Of a DNA stretch of 64,000 nt, positions 52,714 to 61,791 are shown piece by piece. The position numbers and the translations under genes are program-made. Source of the DNA: an uncultured Sulfitobacter sp. (GTDB lineage Bacteria; Pseudomonadota; Alphaproteobacteria; Rhodobacterales; Rhodobacteraceae); assembly GCF_947502895.1 (NCBI RefSeq), contig NZ_CANNBM010000001.1:1550001-1614000 (forward strand), in the 5' to 3' direction. The stretch's first letter is position 1; each line of letters opens with the position of its first letter. The notes under the pieces are model-generated. The model searched no databases and was not told where the DNA came from. It saw nothing but the letters and a program-made list of their open reading frames with translations.

Positions 52714-54033
52714 ATGACTTTCGAAGCGCCCGTATCTTCCCCATCCACAAACCAAACTGGCCGTCGCCGCATCGCGGTGATCGGCGCGGGTATATCGGGC
52801 ATGGGCGCTGCGCACATGCTGGCCCCTGACAACCATGTGACGCTTTTCGAGGCCGGGCACCGGTTGGGCGGGCATGCCCGTACGGTAATGGCGGGCAAAA
52901 ATGGCGATCAGCCTGTGGATACGGGCTTTATTGTTTTTAACTATGCCAACTACCCGCATCTGGCGGCGCTGTTTGCCGCACTCGATGTGCCTGTCGTTGC
53001 CTCTAACATGAGCTTTGGTGCCTCGATTGACGGCGGGCGGCTGGAATATGCGCTGACCAGCCTCAACGCGATGTTCGCGCAACGCCGCAATCTGGTGAAC
53101 CCCCGTTTCATCGGAATGCTGCGCGATGTGGTAAAGTTCAACAAACACGCGCTGACCTTGGCGCAAGACAAAAGCCTCAGCCTCGGTGCGTTTCTGGCCA
53201 AGCTGGGGACGGGTGATTATTTTCGCGACTATTACCTGCTGCCGCTCTCTGGTGCGATCTGGTCTACACCCACCGAAAAGATCATGGATTTTCCTGCCCA
53301 TGCGCTCATCCAGTTTTTCGAGAATCACGCGCTGCTGGGCTATTCGGGTCAACATCAGTGGTACACCGTGCAGGGCGGCTCGATCTCGTACGTTGAGCGG
53401 ATCGAGGCTGCGATGCGCAAAGGGGGTGTCGATATCCGCCTCAATGCAGCGATTCAAGGGGTGCGCCGCGATGCCGTGGGGGTCGAGATCAAGACGGTTG
53501 GTGGCGAATGGGAGCGGTTTGACGAGGTGGTTATGGCCACACATTCGGACGACAGTCTTGCCATGCTGACCGACGCCAATGAGGGCGAGCGTGACGCACT
53601 GGGCGCAATCGCCTATCAGCCCAACGATATTGTGCTGCATGCCGATACAGCGATCATGCCAAAGCGGCGCGCGACATGGGCGTCATGGGTCTACACCGAG
53701 GATGCAAAAGCCAAATCAGACCGTATTGATCTGACCTACTGGATGAATTCCCTGCAGCCCATCCCCGAAAATGACCCGCATTTTGTGACCCTCAACACCA
53801 AACGAACAATCCGCGAAGAGTTGATCTATGATCAGGTCACGCTGCGCCATCCTGTGTACGACCTGCCTGCATTGGCCGCACAGGACCGCGTGCGCGAAAT
53901 GAACGGCCAAAACCACACATGGTTCTGCGGCGCGTGGATGCGGCATGGTTTCCATGAGGATGGACTGGCAAGCGCGGTCGACGTGGCCAAAGCGCTGAAA
54001 GACCGCCATACTGCTGCACTGGCTGCTGAATGA
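52714..54033 (+). CDS. FAD-dependent amine-oxidase/desaturase-like protein (RSP_1091-like)
   Basis: The 439-residue protein has the FAD motif AVIGAGISGMGAAH, the family's GHRLGGHARTV and a C-terminal FCGAWMRHGFHEDG. It matches the flavin-dependent oxidoreductase that heads the operon next to rpoE-chrR in Rhodobacter sphaeroides, where RSP_1091 is linked to furan fatty acid synthesis. It would act on membrane phospholipid acyl chains. I place the start at 52714, where the conserved part begins; AGGA is upstream but at a long 13-base distance. It overlaps the next gene by four bases. The precise catalytic step is not assigned here. Confidence 0.82.
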   Translation: MTFEAPVSSPSTNQTGRRRIAVIGAGISGMGAAHMLAPDNHVTLFEAGHRLGGHARTVMAGKNGDQPVDTGFIVFNYANYPHLAALFAALDVPVVASNMSFGASIDGGRLEYALTSLNAMFAQRRNLVNPRFIGMLRDVVKFNKHALTLAQDKSLSLGAFLAKLGTGDYFRDYYLLPLSGAIWSTPTEKIMDFPAHALIQFFENHALLGYSGQHQWYTVQGGSISYVERIEAAMRKGGVDIRLNAAIQGVRRDAVGVEIKTVGGEWERFDEVVMATHSDDSLAMLTDANEGERDALGAIAYQPNDIVLHADTAIMPKRRATWASWVYTEDAKAKSDRIDLTYWMNSLQPIPENDPHFVTLNTKRTIREELIYDQVTLRHPVYDLPALAAQDRVREMNGQNHTWFCGAWMRHGFHEDGLASAVDVAKALKDRHTAALAAE

Positions 54034-54794
54034 ACGCCACCGTCGATCATATCGTCGGGCAGACCTATCATGGCCGCAAGGGCAAGGTAGAGAATGCGTT
54101 TCGCTATTCGGTGGATTATGTGATCTGCGATGCCGAAGCAGTTGAGCTACAGACGCCCCGTCTGTTTGCGCGCAACGGTCGCGGCCTGACCTCGCTACAT
54201 GACAGCGATCACGGCGGCGCACCTGGAAAGGGGCGCGGCGCCCTATGGGTGCGTGACGTGCTGGAGCAGTACCAGATCAAAGGGATCACGCGGATAGAGC
54301 TGTTGGCCCAACCCCGCGTATTGGGACATGTTTTCAACCCCGTAAGCTTTTGGCTTTGCCGCCGCGACGATGGTGCGTTGACCGCCGTGATCTCCGAAGT
54401 GACCAACACCTATGGCGACCGCCACAGCTACTTGTGCCACCATCCCGACCAGCGCGAGATTTTGCGTACGGATCAGTTGCATGCAACCAAGATGATGCAT
54501 GTCTCGCCCTTCCAGCCGGTCGAGGGGGATTACACCTTTCGTTTTGACATTACCGATGCGCGGATTGGCATCTGGATCGACTATGGGCGTGCCACAGGAG
54601 GCTTGATTGCCACGCTGACGGGACGGCGGATGCCGCTGGGCAATGCAGGCATAATGCGCAGTATGCTGCGCCGTCCACTCGGCGCGCGACGGGTGTTGGC
54701 GCTGATCCACTGGCAGGCACTCAAACTGTGGATCAAAGGTGCCCTGTTCCGTTCCCAACCCGAGCCGCCGCAAGACGAAGTCTCAAAAGGGTGA
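54030..54794 (+). CDS. DUF1365 protein (RSP_1090-like)
   Basis: The 254-residue protein matches DUF1365: a conserved start VGQTYHGRKGKVENAFRY, GHVFNPVSFWLCRR, EVTNTYGDRHSY and ATKMMHVSPFQPV. In R. sphaeroides the homologue in the same position is RpoE-dependent and is needed for full ChrR turnover; a link to furan fatty acid synthesis has been reported for this operon. It is cytoplasmic or membrane-associated, without a signal peptide. It is joined by four-base overlaps to the genes before (ATGA) and after (GTGA). Confidence 0.85.
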   Translation: MNATVDHIVGQTYHGRKGKVENAFRYSVDYVICDAEAVELQTPRLFARNGRGLTSLHDSDHGGAPGKGRGALWVRDVLEQYQIKGITRIELLAQPRVLGHVFNPVSFWLCRRDDGALTAVISEVTNTYGDRHSYLCHHPDQREILRTDQLHATKMMHVSPFQPVEGDYTFRFDITDARIGIWIDYGRATGGLIATLTGRRMPLGNAGIMRSMLRRPLGARRVLALIHWQALKLWIKGALFRSQPEPPQDEVSKG

Positions 54795-56035
54795 GCGCCA
54801 CTGCCACCAAACGCTTGCCCGCTTATGCATTGTTCGCGGCGCTGTTGGCCTGTGCAGGCCTTCCGATCTATATTCATGCACCCAAGTTTTATGTCGACGA
54901 GTATGGTGTTTCGCTGACAGCACTTGGCGCGGTTTTGTTTGGACTGCGGTTGCTGGATGTGGTGCAGGACCCTCTGCTGGGCCGTTTGTCCGAGCGATTG
55001 CGCAATCAACGTGGCACGGCAGTGGGCATGGGATGTGCAGTAATCGCGATTGCGATGATCGGGCTGTTCGCTGTTCCGCCGCTGACGCAGCCTGTTGTCT
55101 GGTTTGCGATCATGCTGACGCTTGTGTTTTCCGCCTTCAGTTTCTTGACCATCTGTTTTTACGCTCAGGGTGTCGCCAAAGCAGACCGCATGGCGGGGCA
55201 GGGCCATCTGCGTCTCGCCCGTTGGCGCGAGACAGGTGCGCTGTTGGGGGTCTGTGTCGCCTCCGTGGCGCCAGTTGCGTTGGGCGCGATGATGGATGCA
55301 CCGTTCGCAGGATTTGCGGTAGGTTTTGCGGTGCTGGCTGTTGCAGCCGCACTTGCAATGCGGGGCGAGTGGGTGTCGGTGGATGTACCTCCTAGCACGG
55401 GCTTTGGCACTGTGCTGGGCGATCCTTTGGCACGGCGTCTGTTGTTGATCGCCCTTCTGAACGCCGCCCCTGTCGCTGTTAGCTCTACCTTGTTCCTGTT
55501 TTATGTCGAAAGTGCGCTGGGCGCGCCCGGATTTGAAGGGCCGCTGCTGCTTCTTTTCTTTCTGTCTGCGGCAGGTACAGCGCCTGTCTGGGGTGTGCTG
55601 GCCGAACGGTATGGCACCAAACCTGTTTTGCTGGCAGCAATGGTGCTGGCGATCGTTGCATTTGGCGGCGCGCTGTTTTTGGGCACGGGGGATCAGTGGT
55701 TGTTTGCGGTTGTCTGCATCGCCTCGGGTGCAGCCATGGGCGCAGATCTGACCCTGCTGCCTGCGCTTTTTGCCACGCGAATGGCAAAAATTGCTCCTTC
55801 TGCTGCCGAAGGCTTTGGATTGTGGTCATTTGTATCAAAATTCACCTTGGCATTGGCAGCAGCGATCCTACTTCCTTTACTAGAAAGTGCCGGCTACGTC
55901 AGCGGAACGCCCGAACCTGCACCGCAAGAAGCCATTGATTTGTTGCGGCTGCTTTATGCGGGTGTGCCATGTGTCTTGAAACTTGCCGCGATATTATTGT
56001 TGTGGCGCACAAAACTGGATAGGGATGCAGGATGA
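54791..56035 (+). CDS. MFS transporter of the GPH sugar/cation symporter type
   Basis: The 414-residue protein has about 12 membrane helices and motifs such as DPLLGRLSERLRNQRG in the first cytoplasmic loop, typical of GPH-type members. The start is a GTG inside a GTGA overlap with DUF1365; the longer frame begins upstream inside DUF1365 with no ribosome binding site. In Rhodobacter the third gene of this operon is also an MFS protein, RSP_1089. The substrate is unknown; a lipid-related compound is conceivable from context. Confidence 0.85.
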   Translation: MSATATKRLPAYALFAALLACAGLPIYIHAPKFYVDEYGVSLTALGAVLFGLRLLDVVQDPLLGRLSERLRNQRGTAVGMGCAVIAIAMIGLFAVPPLTQPVVWFAIMLTLVFSAFSFLTICFYAQGVAKADRMAGQGHLRLARWRETGALLGVCVASVAPVALGAMMDAPFAGFAVGFAVLAVAAALAMRGEWVSVDVPPSTGFGTVLGDPLARRLLLIALLNAAPVAVSSTLFLFYVESALGAPGFEGPLLLLFFLSAAGTAPVWGVLAERYGTKPVLLAAMVLAIVAFGGALFLGTGDQWLFAVVCIASGAAMGADLTLLPALFATRMAKIAPSAAEGFGLWSFVSKFTLALAAAILLPLLESAGYVSGTPEPAPQEAIDLLRLLYAGVPCVLKLAAILLLWRTKLDRDAG

Positions 56036-56598
56036 GCGATGCAGTGTTTTTCTTTGGCCTCGGGGCAGTGCTGGTCATTCTGGTTTTGGTGCTGCGGCGG
56101 CGATTTGCTGATTTCTCTGGCCAGTCTGCTGATGATTATGTGGAGGAACATCCGCAATTCGACATGCGCGCCCATCTGGATGGCCAGATGTCTTGCGACG
56201 GCGTGATCTTTGGCCCGCTGGGCCGCGTGACCAGCACTTTCGAGGCGGATTTCGACATCAGCTGGGAAGGCCACGTCTGTACCATGAAAGAGCAGTTCCG
56301 CTATAACGACGGCTCCACGCAGGACCGCGAATGGCGGATCGAGCTGGATGGAAGCGGCGGATTTGATGCGCTGGCAGAGGATGTGCCAGGCAAGGGGCGT
56401 GGCGAAGTTGCGGGCAACGCAGTCCTGTTCAATTACCCCATCAAGCTGCCCGAAGACGCAGGCGGCTACACGCTGAATGCGTTTGATTGTATGTATTTGA
56501 CAAAAAACGGCACCATCGTGAACCGAAGCCAGTTTCGCAAGTTTGGTTTCAGGGTCGCTGAATTGGTGGCGACCATTCGCAAAAAGGACACGGAATGA
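56032..56598 (+). CDS. DUF3833 protein (RSP_1088-like)
   Basis: The 188-residue protein has an N-terminal membrane helix (FFFGLGAVLVILVLVL) and a lipocalin-like beta-rich DUF3833 domain with FEADFDISWEG and EWRIELDG. In the conserved operon it sits between the MFS protein and an SDR. A periplasmic or membrane-facing lipid-binding role would suit the fold and the operon's lipid theme, but this is inference. It has four-base overlaps on both sides. Confidence 0.82.
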   Translation: MSDAVFFFGLGAVLVILVLVLRRRFADFSGQSADDYVEEHPQFDMRAHLDGQMSCDGVIFGPLGRVTSTFEADFDISWEGHVCTMKEQFRYNDGSTQDREWRIELDGSGGFDALAEDVPGKGRGEVAGNAVLFNYPIKLPEDAGGYTLNAFDCMYLTKNGTIVNRSQFRKFGFRVAELVATIRKKDTE

Positions 56599-57326
56599 CA
56601 CAGTGGCAAGGCAAGAAATACTGGTTGGTAGGGGCAAGCGACGGATTGGGGGCTGCGTTGGCTCACAAGCTGAGCAGTGCAGGTGCCGAAGTGATCTTGT
56701 CTGCCCGATCCGAAGACAAGCTGCGCGCATTGGCAGAAAGCCTGCCCGGTAAGGCGCGCGTGGTGAGCGTTGACGTCTCGGATGCGCAAAGCGTTTCGGA
56801 GGCCGCAAAGGCTGTGGGCGAGATTGACGGTGTCGTGCATTTGGCGGGGGTATATTGGCCTTTTGGTGCCAAAGACTGGAACGCGGAGCAGGCCAATGCC
56901 ATGGCCGATATCAACTTTACCGGTTTGATGCGCGTCATGGGCGAGGTCGTGCCGGTGATGGTGGCCAAAGACGACGGGCATATCGTGATTACATCCAGCC
57001 TGACGGGCTTTCGCGGTCTGCCGCGCTCTATCGGGTATACGGCATCGAAGGCGGCGACCATGTCGCTGGCCGAGTGTATGTATGCCGATCTGCGCAATAG
57101 CAGCGTAAAGGTGCAGGTGGTGAACCCCGGCTTTATCAAAACGCAACTGACGGACAAAAATGACTTCAAGATGCCTTTCATCATGGAGCCCGAGGATGCC
57201 GCAAGGGAGGTGTTCGAACATATGAACACCGACAAATTCAAAAAGAGTTTCCCCTTTGCCTTTTCGATGCTGTTCCGTGGCAGCCAGTTTCTGCCAGACT
57301 GGCTCTATTTCCGCATCTTCGCCTAA
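56595..57326 (+). CDS. Short-chain dehydrogenase/reductase (RSP_1087-like)
   Basis: The 243-residue protein is a classical SDR with VGASDGLGAALA nucleotide motif, the catalytic serine in ITSSLTGFRG and Tyr-Lys in GYTASKAA. It is the last gene of the five-gene operon, and its position matches RSP_1087. It could reduce or oxidise an oxylipin or furan fatty acid intermediate; the substrate is unknown. A hairpin terminator follows 27 bases after the stop. Confidence 0.87.
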   Translation: MTQWQGKKYWLVGASDGLGAALAHKLSSAGAEVILSARSEDKLRALAESLPGKARVVSVDVSDAQSVSEAAKAVGEIDGVVHLAGVYWPFGAKDWNAEQANAMADINFTGLMRVMGEVVPVMVAKDDGHIVITSSLTGFRGLPRSIGYTASKAATMSLAECMYADLRNSSVKVQVVNPGFIKTQLTDKNDFKMPFIMEPEDAAREVFEHMNTDKFKKSFPFAFSMLFRGSQFLPDWLYFRIFA

Positions 57327-57353
57327 GATAAAGCGCCAAAATTGATCCTGACG

Positions 57354-57383
57354 TGCCGCCCTTGGGGCGGCATTTCAATTTTT
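57354..57383 (+). terminator. Terminator of the RpoE-linked operon
   Basis: TGCCGCC (57354-57360) and GGCGGCA (57366-57372) form a seven-base stem followed by TTTCAATTTTT. Confidence 0.75.
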
Positions 57384-57460
57384 AGGCTACGCCACGCTGT
57401 GGCCGTTGTCGTCTGCAGTAGGGGGCGTACGCGTTGCCGCGCCGCAGGCGTGAGGCAGGC

Positions 57461-58078
57461 TTACAACATACCGTCTGCACGGATTTTTTTGACGCTGTCG
57501 CGGCTCTCCATGCGGGCAAGATACGCGGTGGTCGCGGGGAAGTCCGACAGGGTGACACCATCATCCGCCAGCCAGTTGCACACGACAAACAGGTAGGGGT
57601 CTGCGATTGTAAATTGATCGCCGCAAATATAATCGCCGCGCAAACACTCCGTCTCGACGTAGCTTGCGCAGGCCGTCATGGTTTGGGGTACTTTCGCCGT
57701 CATGTCGGCGTGGCTCTCGGCGCTGTCAGCCCAGCGGCTGCCGCGCATTTTATGGGCATGGGCCACATGCATGGTTGAGGCGAGATAGTACATCACACTG
57801 CGCATATGGGCTGCATCGTCAGGTGCCGACGGGATCAGGCCTGCGTTGGGTGCAAGGGCCGCGATATAGTCTAGCAGCGCGCCCGTTTCTGTCAGCACGC
57901 TTCCATCGTCCAGCACCAGCGCAGGCACGCGCCCTTTTGGGTTGAGGGCGAGGTATTCGGGCTTGGTCTGCTCGGCAGTAGCAAAGTCGATGCGGGCGAG
58001 GGAATGGGGCAGGCCTGCTTCTATCAATGCAAGGGCGGGCGCGATGGAGATGGTCCCATTGGCGTAGAATAGCTTCAT
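57461..58078 (-). CDS. Glutathione S-transferase
   Basis: The 205-residue protein has the thioredoxin-like N-terminal domain with NPKGRVPALVLDDG and LTETGALLDYIA (the glutathione-binding region) and an all-helical C-terminal domain. It resembles beta- or theta-type bacterial GSTs. Substrate is unknown; detoxification of electrophiles, possibly of lipid peroxides given its position beside the RpoE-linked operon, is a guess. GAGG lies nine bases before the ATG. The histidine phosphatase gene lies 11 bases upstream on the same strand, so they form an operon. Confidence 0.85.
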   Translation of the reverse strand: MKLFYANGTISIAPALALIEAGLPHSLARIDFATAEQTKPEYLALNPKGRVPALVLDDGSVLTETGALLDYIAALAPNAGLIPSAPDDAAHMRSVMYYLASTMHVAHAHKMRGSRWADSAESHADMTAKVPQTMTACASYVETECLRGDYICGDQFTIADPYLFVVCNWLADDGVTLSDFPATTAYLARMESRDSVKKIRADGML

Positions 58079-58089
58079 CGGTGAATCCT

Positions 58090-58743
58090 CTAGATGTTGG
58101 TTTTGGACAGGCTGCGGGCGGGCACGTCCAGATGGGGCGTGGCATTGAACAGGACAGGCGATAAATGCCCGCCAATCGGGTGCAACTGGTGCAGCGAAGT
58201 GTGAAAAATCGCGATTGCTGTGCGGGCTGTGGCGGCCACGCTCAGCTCCATCTGCTGACCGAAAATATGGGCGATCAGCCCACCAGAGGTAACAACCAGT
58301 GCGGGGCCGGTGCCTTCGGCAATCTCTCTCAGAGCGTCGCTGATGCGGGTTTGAAACTGCGCATAGGTTTCAGGGGCGCCATCCAGCTTGTCGTCCTTCC
58401 AGTGTTGGAAAACGGTGGGAAGGTGATCAATGAAATGTGGCTGCTCGGTGGGGAACGGGATGCCATGCTGTTGCTCTAGCAGGTGTGCAAGGGTGAAATA
58501 CTCAAGCTCGTTCAGACGTGCATCGCGGACAGGTTCCAGATCAGTGGCCATGCCTTCGGCCGTCTCGATGTGGCGCTGCAATGTGCCGGTATAAAGACGC
58601 GTGTGGTGCGCCCCTGATGCGCGCAAATGGTCGCCTAGCCAAGCGGCTTGTTGGTGGCCCAAATTGCTGAGCTTGTCATAGCTCACCTCGTCCTTGGCGG
58701 TTGAATTGGCTTGGCCGTGGCGGATGAGGGTGATGGTGGACAT
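58090..58743 (-). CDS. Histidine phosphatase-family protein
   Basis: The 217-residue protein starts with the phosphohistidine motif LIRHGQANS and has a second histidine in VVTSGGLIAHIFG, where phosphoglycerate mutase-like phosphatases place theirs. It would dephosphorylate an unknown phosphoester. AGGAG lies five bases before the ATG. It is 11 bases upstream of the GST gene and divergent from the formate dehydrogenase gene. Confidence 0.85.
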   Translation of the reverse strand: MSTITLIRHGQANSTAKDEVSYDKLSNLGHQQAAWLGDHLRASGAHHTRLYTGTLQRHIETAEGMATDLEPVRDARLNELEYFTLAHLLEQQHGIPFPTEQPHFIDHLPTVFQHWKDDKLDGAPETYAQFQTRISDALREIAEGTGPALVVTSGGLIAHIFGQQMELSVAATARTAIAIFHTSLHQLHPIGGHLSPVLFNATPHLDVPARSLSKTNI

Positions 58744-58919
58744 GAACGCTCCTGATTGTTGGTGCCATTGATAGACGTGCGAAGAGAGCAGCGAAAGAGG
58801 TCTATCGGAAACCTGCGGGCGGGTGCATGGCGGAAATGCGAGGTGGCGTGTCGGGAACAGCCTTTCGATATGGGGCGGCCACGTCTAGAAACAGGCAAAG
58901 CGCATGGAGGAGGCCCGTT

Positions 58920-61688
58920 ATGACGGATAAAGTCACATTCACCCTAGATGGTGAAACCGTAGAGGCGGACGCCGGCCTGACAATTTGGGAAGTGGCCAAT
59001 GGCCGTGGTCTGAAAATCCCCCATCTGTGCCACAAACCTGCGCCCGGCTATCGCCCTGACGGCAACTGCCGCGCTTGCATGGTTGAAATTGAGGGCGAGC
59101 GAACGCTGGCGGCCTCGTGCATTCGAGAACCAGCCGAAGGCATGGTTGTCACCACCAATAACGCCCGCGCAGAGAATGCGCGCAAGATGGTGGTCGAACT
59201 GTTGATGGCCGATATGCCGGATCAGGAAATTGCGCATGATAAATCCAGCCATATGTGGGATATGGCCGCGCTGAACGGGGTTGAGGACAGCCGTTTCCCA
59301 AAGCTCGAAGAGGGCCGTATTCCCTTGCTGGACGACAGCCATGTCGCGATGAGCGTGAACCTTGATGCCTGTATCTCGTGTGGTCTGTGCGTGCGGGCCT
59401 GCCGCGAAGTGCAGGTGAACGATGTGATCGGTATGTCGGGGCGCGGCGCGGGCGCTTATCCGACCTTCGATATGGCCGATCCGATGGGCGACAGCACCTG
59501 TGTCGCCTGCGGTGAATGTCTGCAGGCCTGCCCCACTGGCGCGCTGATGCCTGCCTCGGTCGTGGACGAGAACCAAGTTGGTGACAGCGCTGACTTCGAC
59601 CGCGAAGTCGAGAGCATCTGCCCCTTCTGTGGTGTGGGTTGCCAAATCTCGCTGAAGATAAAGGACGACAAGGTCAAATACGTAGACGGCATCAACGGTC
59701 CCGCGAACGAGGGGCGTCTGTGCGTCAAGGGTCGCTTTGGCTTTGACTATATCCACCACAATCACCGCCTGACAAAACCGTTGATCCGCCGTGAGGATGC
59801 CCCCGCCAAGGGGTTAAACGTAGATCCGGGCAATTATCTGGAAGTATTCCGCGAGGCCACGTGGGACGAGGCGCTGGATGCAGCAGCGAACGGGCTTAAA
59901 GGCATTGGCGGCAAGGGTGTCGCGGGCTTTGGCTCTGCCAAATGTACCAACGAAGAAGCCTATCTGTTCCAGAAAATCATCCGTCAGGGATTTGGCCACA
60001 ATAACGTCGATCACTGTACGCGTTTGTGCCATGCCTCCTCTGTCTCTGCCCTGCTGGAGAATGTGGGGTCGGGTGCGGTTTCAGCTACTTTCAACGAAAT
60101 CGAAAACGCCGATGTGGCAATTGTGATCGGGGCCAACCCGATTGAAAACCACCCTGTTGCGGCGACCTATTTCAAGCAGTTCACCAAGCGTGGTGGCAAG
60201 CTGATCGTCATGGACCCGCGCGGACAGGCGCTGAAACGTCACTCCTCGCATATGCTGCAATTCCGCCCTGGCACGGATGTCTCAATGCTCAACGCGATCA
60301 TGCATGTGATCGTTGAGGAGGAGCTGTACGACAAGCAGTATATCGAAGCCTACACCGAGAATTGGGAAGCCGAGAAGGCCCATCTTCAGGACTTTACCCC
60401 CGAAAAGATGGCCGAGATTTGTGGTATCGACGCCGAGATGATCCGTGATGTTGCACGGACGTTTGCAGGGGCGAATGCCGCGATGATTTTCTGGGGTATG
60501 GGCGTAAGCCAGCATATCCACGGTACAGACAATGCGCGTTGCCTGATCAGTCTTGCACTTATGACAGGCCAAGTGGGCCGCCCTGGTGCGGGCCTGCACC
60601 CGCTGCGCGGTCAAAACAATGTGCAAGGTGCCTCTGACGCGGGGCTGATCCCGATGTTCTTGCCTGACTACCAGTCAGTAACGGACGATGGTGTGCGCTC
60701 GGCCTTTACCGATGTATGGGAGAGCGGCGATTTCAGTGCCGAGAAGGGCCTGACTGTGACCGAAATTCTGGATGCGGTGCATGCTGGCGACATCAAAGGG
60801 ATGTATATCCTTGGTGAAAACCCTGCTATGTCGGACCCGGATGTAGAGCATGCGCGCGACGCGTTGGGCAAGCTAGAGCACTTGGTGGTGCAAGATATCT
60901 TTATCACTGAAACGGCGAATTTTGCAGATGTAATCCTGCCTGCAAGTGCCTTTGCCGAGAAGTCGGGGACTGTCACGAACACCAACCGTCAGGTGCAAAT
61001 GGGCCGTCAGGCTGTGACGCCTCCCGGTGACGCGCGCGAGGATTGGTGGATCGAAGTTGAACTGGCCAAGCGGTTGGGGCTGGATTGGAACTATGCCTCG
61101 CCCGCGGATGTTTTTGCCGAAATGAAGCTAAACATGAAGTCCCTCGACAACATTACATGGGACCGCTTGGAGAGCCAGAACGCAGTAACCTACCCGTCGC
61201 TGAGCCCTGAAGACCCCGGGCAGGCGATTGTGTTTACCGACGGCTTTCCCCGTGCGGACGGTCGTGCCAGATTCACGCCGGCCAGCATCATTGCGCCCGA
61301 CGACACACCTGATGCAGAATACCCGATGATCCTGACCACAGGTCGTCAGTTGGAGCATTGGCATACAGGTTCCATGACGCGCCGTGCCACTGTGTTGGAC
61401 GGGCTTGAGCCTGAGGCGAACTGCTCGCTTCATCCGTCTACACTGCGCAAGCTGGGGGTCGAGCCGGGTGAGTTTGTGCGCCTGACCACCAAGCGGGGTA
61501 GCATCGAGATCATGGCACGGATGGATCGTGCGGTATCGCCTGATATGGTGTTTTTGCCCTTCGCCTATGTCGAAGCGGCAGCAAATATTCTGACCAATCC
61601 GGCCGTCGATCCCTATGGAAAAATCCCTGAATTCAAGTTCTCGGCGGTAAAAGTTGAAGCGGCGAAAGCTGCCGTGGCGGCAGAATGA
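58920..61688 (+). CDS. Formate dehydrogenase alpha subunit, molybdopterin type
   Basis: The 922-residue protein has an N-terminal [2Fe-2S] domain (C37, then CRAC), a bacterial ferredoxin-like part (CISCGLCVRAC, CVACGECLQAC), the [4Fe-4S] motif CPFCGVGC, and a molybdopterin domain with the active-site region DHCTRLCHASS, where cysteine rather than selenocysteine is present. It resembles NAD-linked formate dehydrogenase catalytic subunits (FdhF/FdsA type). The usual beta and gamma partners are absent here. GGAGGAGG is about eight bases before the ATG at 58920. It could oxidise formate from the folate one-carbon pool. Confidence 0.88.
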   Translation: MTDKVTFTLDGETVEADAGLTIWEVANGRGLKIPHLCHKPAPGYRPDGNCRACMVEIEGERTLAASCIREPAEGMVVTTNNARAENARKMVVELLMADMPDQEIAHDKSSHMWDMAALNGVEDSRFPKLEEGRIPLLDDSHVAMSVNLDACISCGLCVRACREVQVNDVIGMSGRGAGAYPTFDMADPMGDSTCVACGECLQACPTGALMPASVVDENQVGDSADFDREVESICPFCGVGCQISLKIKDDKVKYVDGINGPANEGRLCVKGRFGFDYIHHNHRLTKPLIRREDAPAKGLNVDPGNYLEVFREATWDEALDAAANGLKGIGGKGVAGFGSAKCTNEEAYLFQKIIRQGFGHNNVDHCTRLCHASSVSALLENVGSGAVSATFNEIENADVAIVIGANPIENHPVAATYFKQFTKRGGKLIVMDPRGQALKRHSSHMLQFRPGTDVSMLNAIMHVIVEEELYDKQYIEAYTENWEAEKAHLQDFTPEKMAEICGIDAEMIRDVARTFAGANAAMIFWGMGVSQHIHGTDNARCLISLALMTGQVGRPGAGLHPLRGQNNVQGASDAGLIPMFLPDYQSVTDDGVRSAFTDVWESGDFSAEKGLTVTEILDAVHAGDIKGMYILGENPAMSDPDVEHARDALGKLEHLVVQDIFITETANFADVILPASAFAEKSGTVTNTNRQVQMGRQAVTPPGDAREDWWIEVELAKRLGLDWNYASPADVFAEMKLNMKSLDNITWDRLESQNAVTYPSLSPEDPGQAIVFTDGFPRADGRARFTPASIIAPDDTPDAEYPMILTTGRQLEHWHTGSMTRRATVLDGLEPEANCSLHPSTLRKLGVEPGEFVRLTTKRGSIEIMARMDRAVSPDMVFLPFAYVEAAANILTNPAVDPYGKIPEFKFSAVKVEAAKAAVAAE

Positions 61689-61729
61689 AGAAACGGGGCG
61701 CTGACGCGCGTTCTACTTTATTTTGCTGA

Positions 61730-61748
61730 TGAGGGGCTTTGCCCCTCA
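61730..61748. terminator. Hairpin after the formate dehydrogenase gene
   Basis: TGAGGGGC (61730-61737) and GCCCCTCA (61741-61748) form a perfect eight-base stem with a TTT loop, followed by AACTCCCC and preceded by TTTTGC. It could end the upstream transcript. Similar GC-rich hairpins are, to my recollection, frequent between genes in this bacterial group. Confidence 0.5.
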
Positions 61749-61791
61749 AACTCCCCAGAGGATTTATAGCCAAGAGAGATAAAGACTGCGT

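Noticed and set aside
52588..53640. 350-codon minus-strand frame opposite the FAD oxidoreductase gene
   Set aside because: Shadow frame; the plus-strand protein has a clear FAD motif and operon context.
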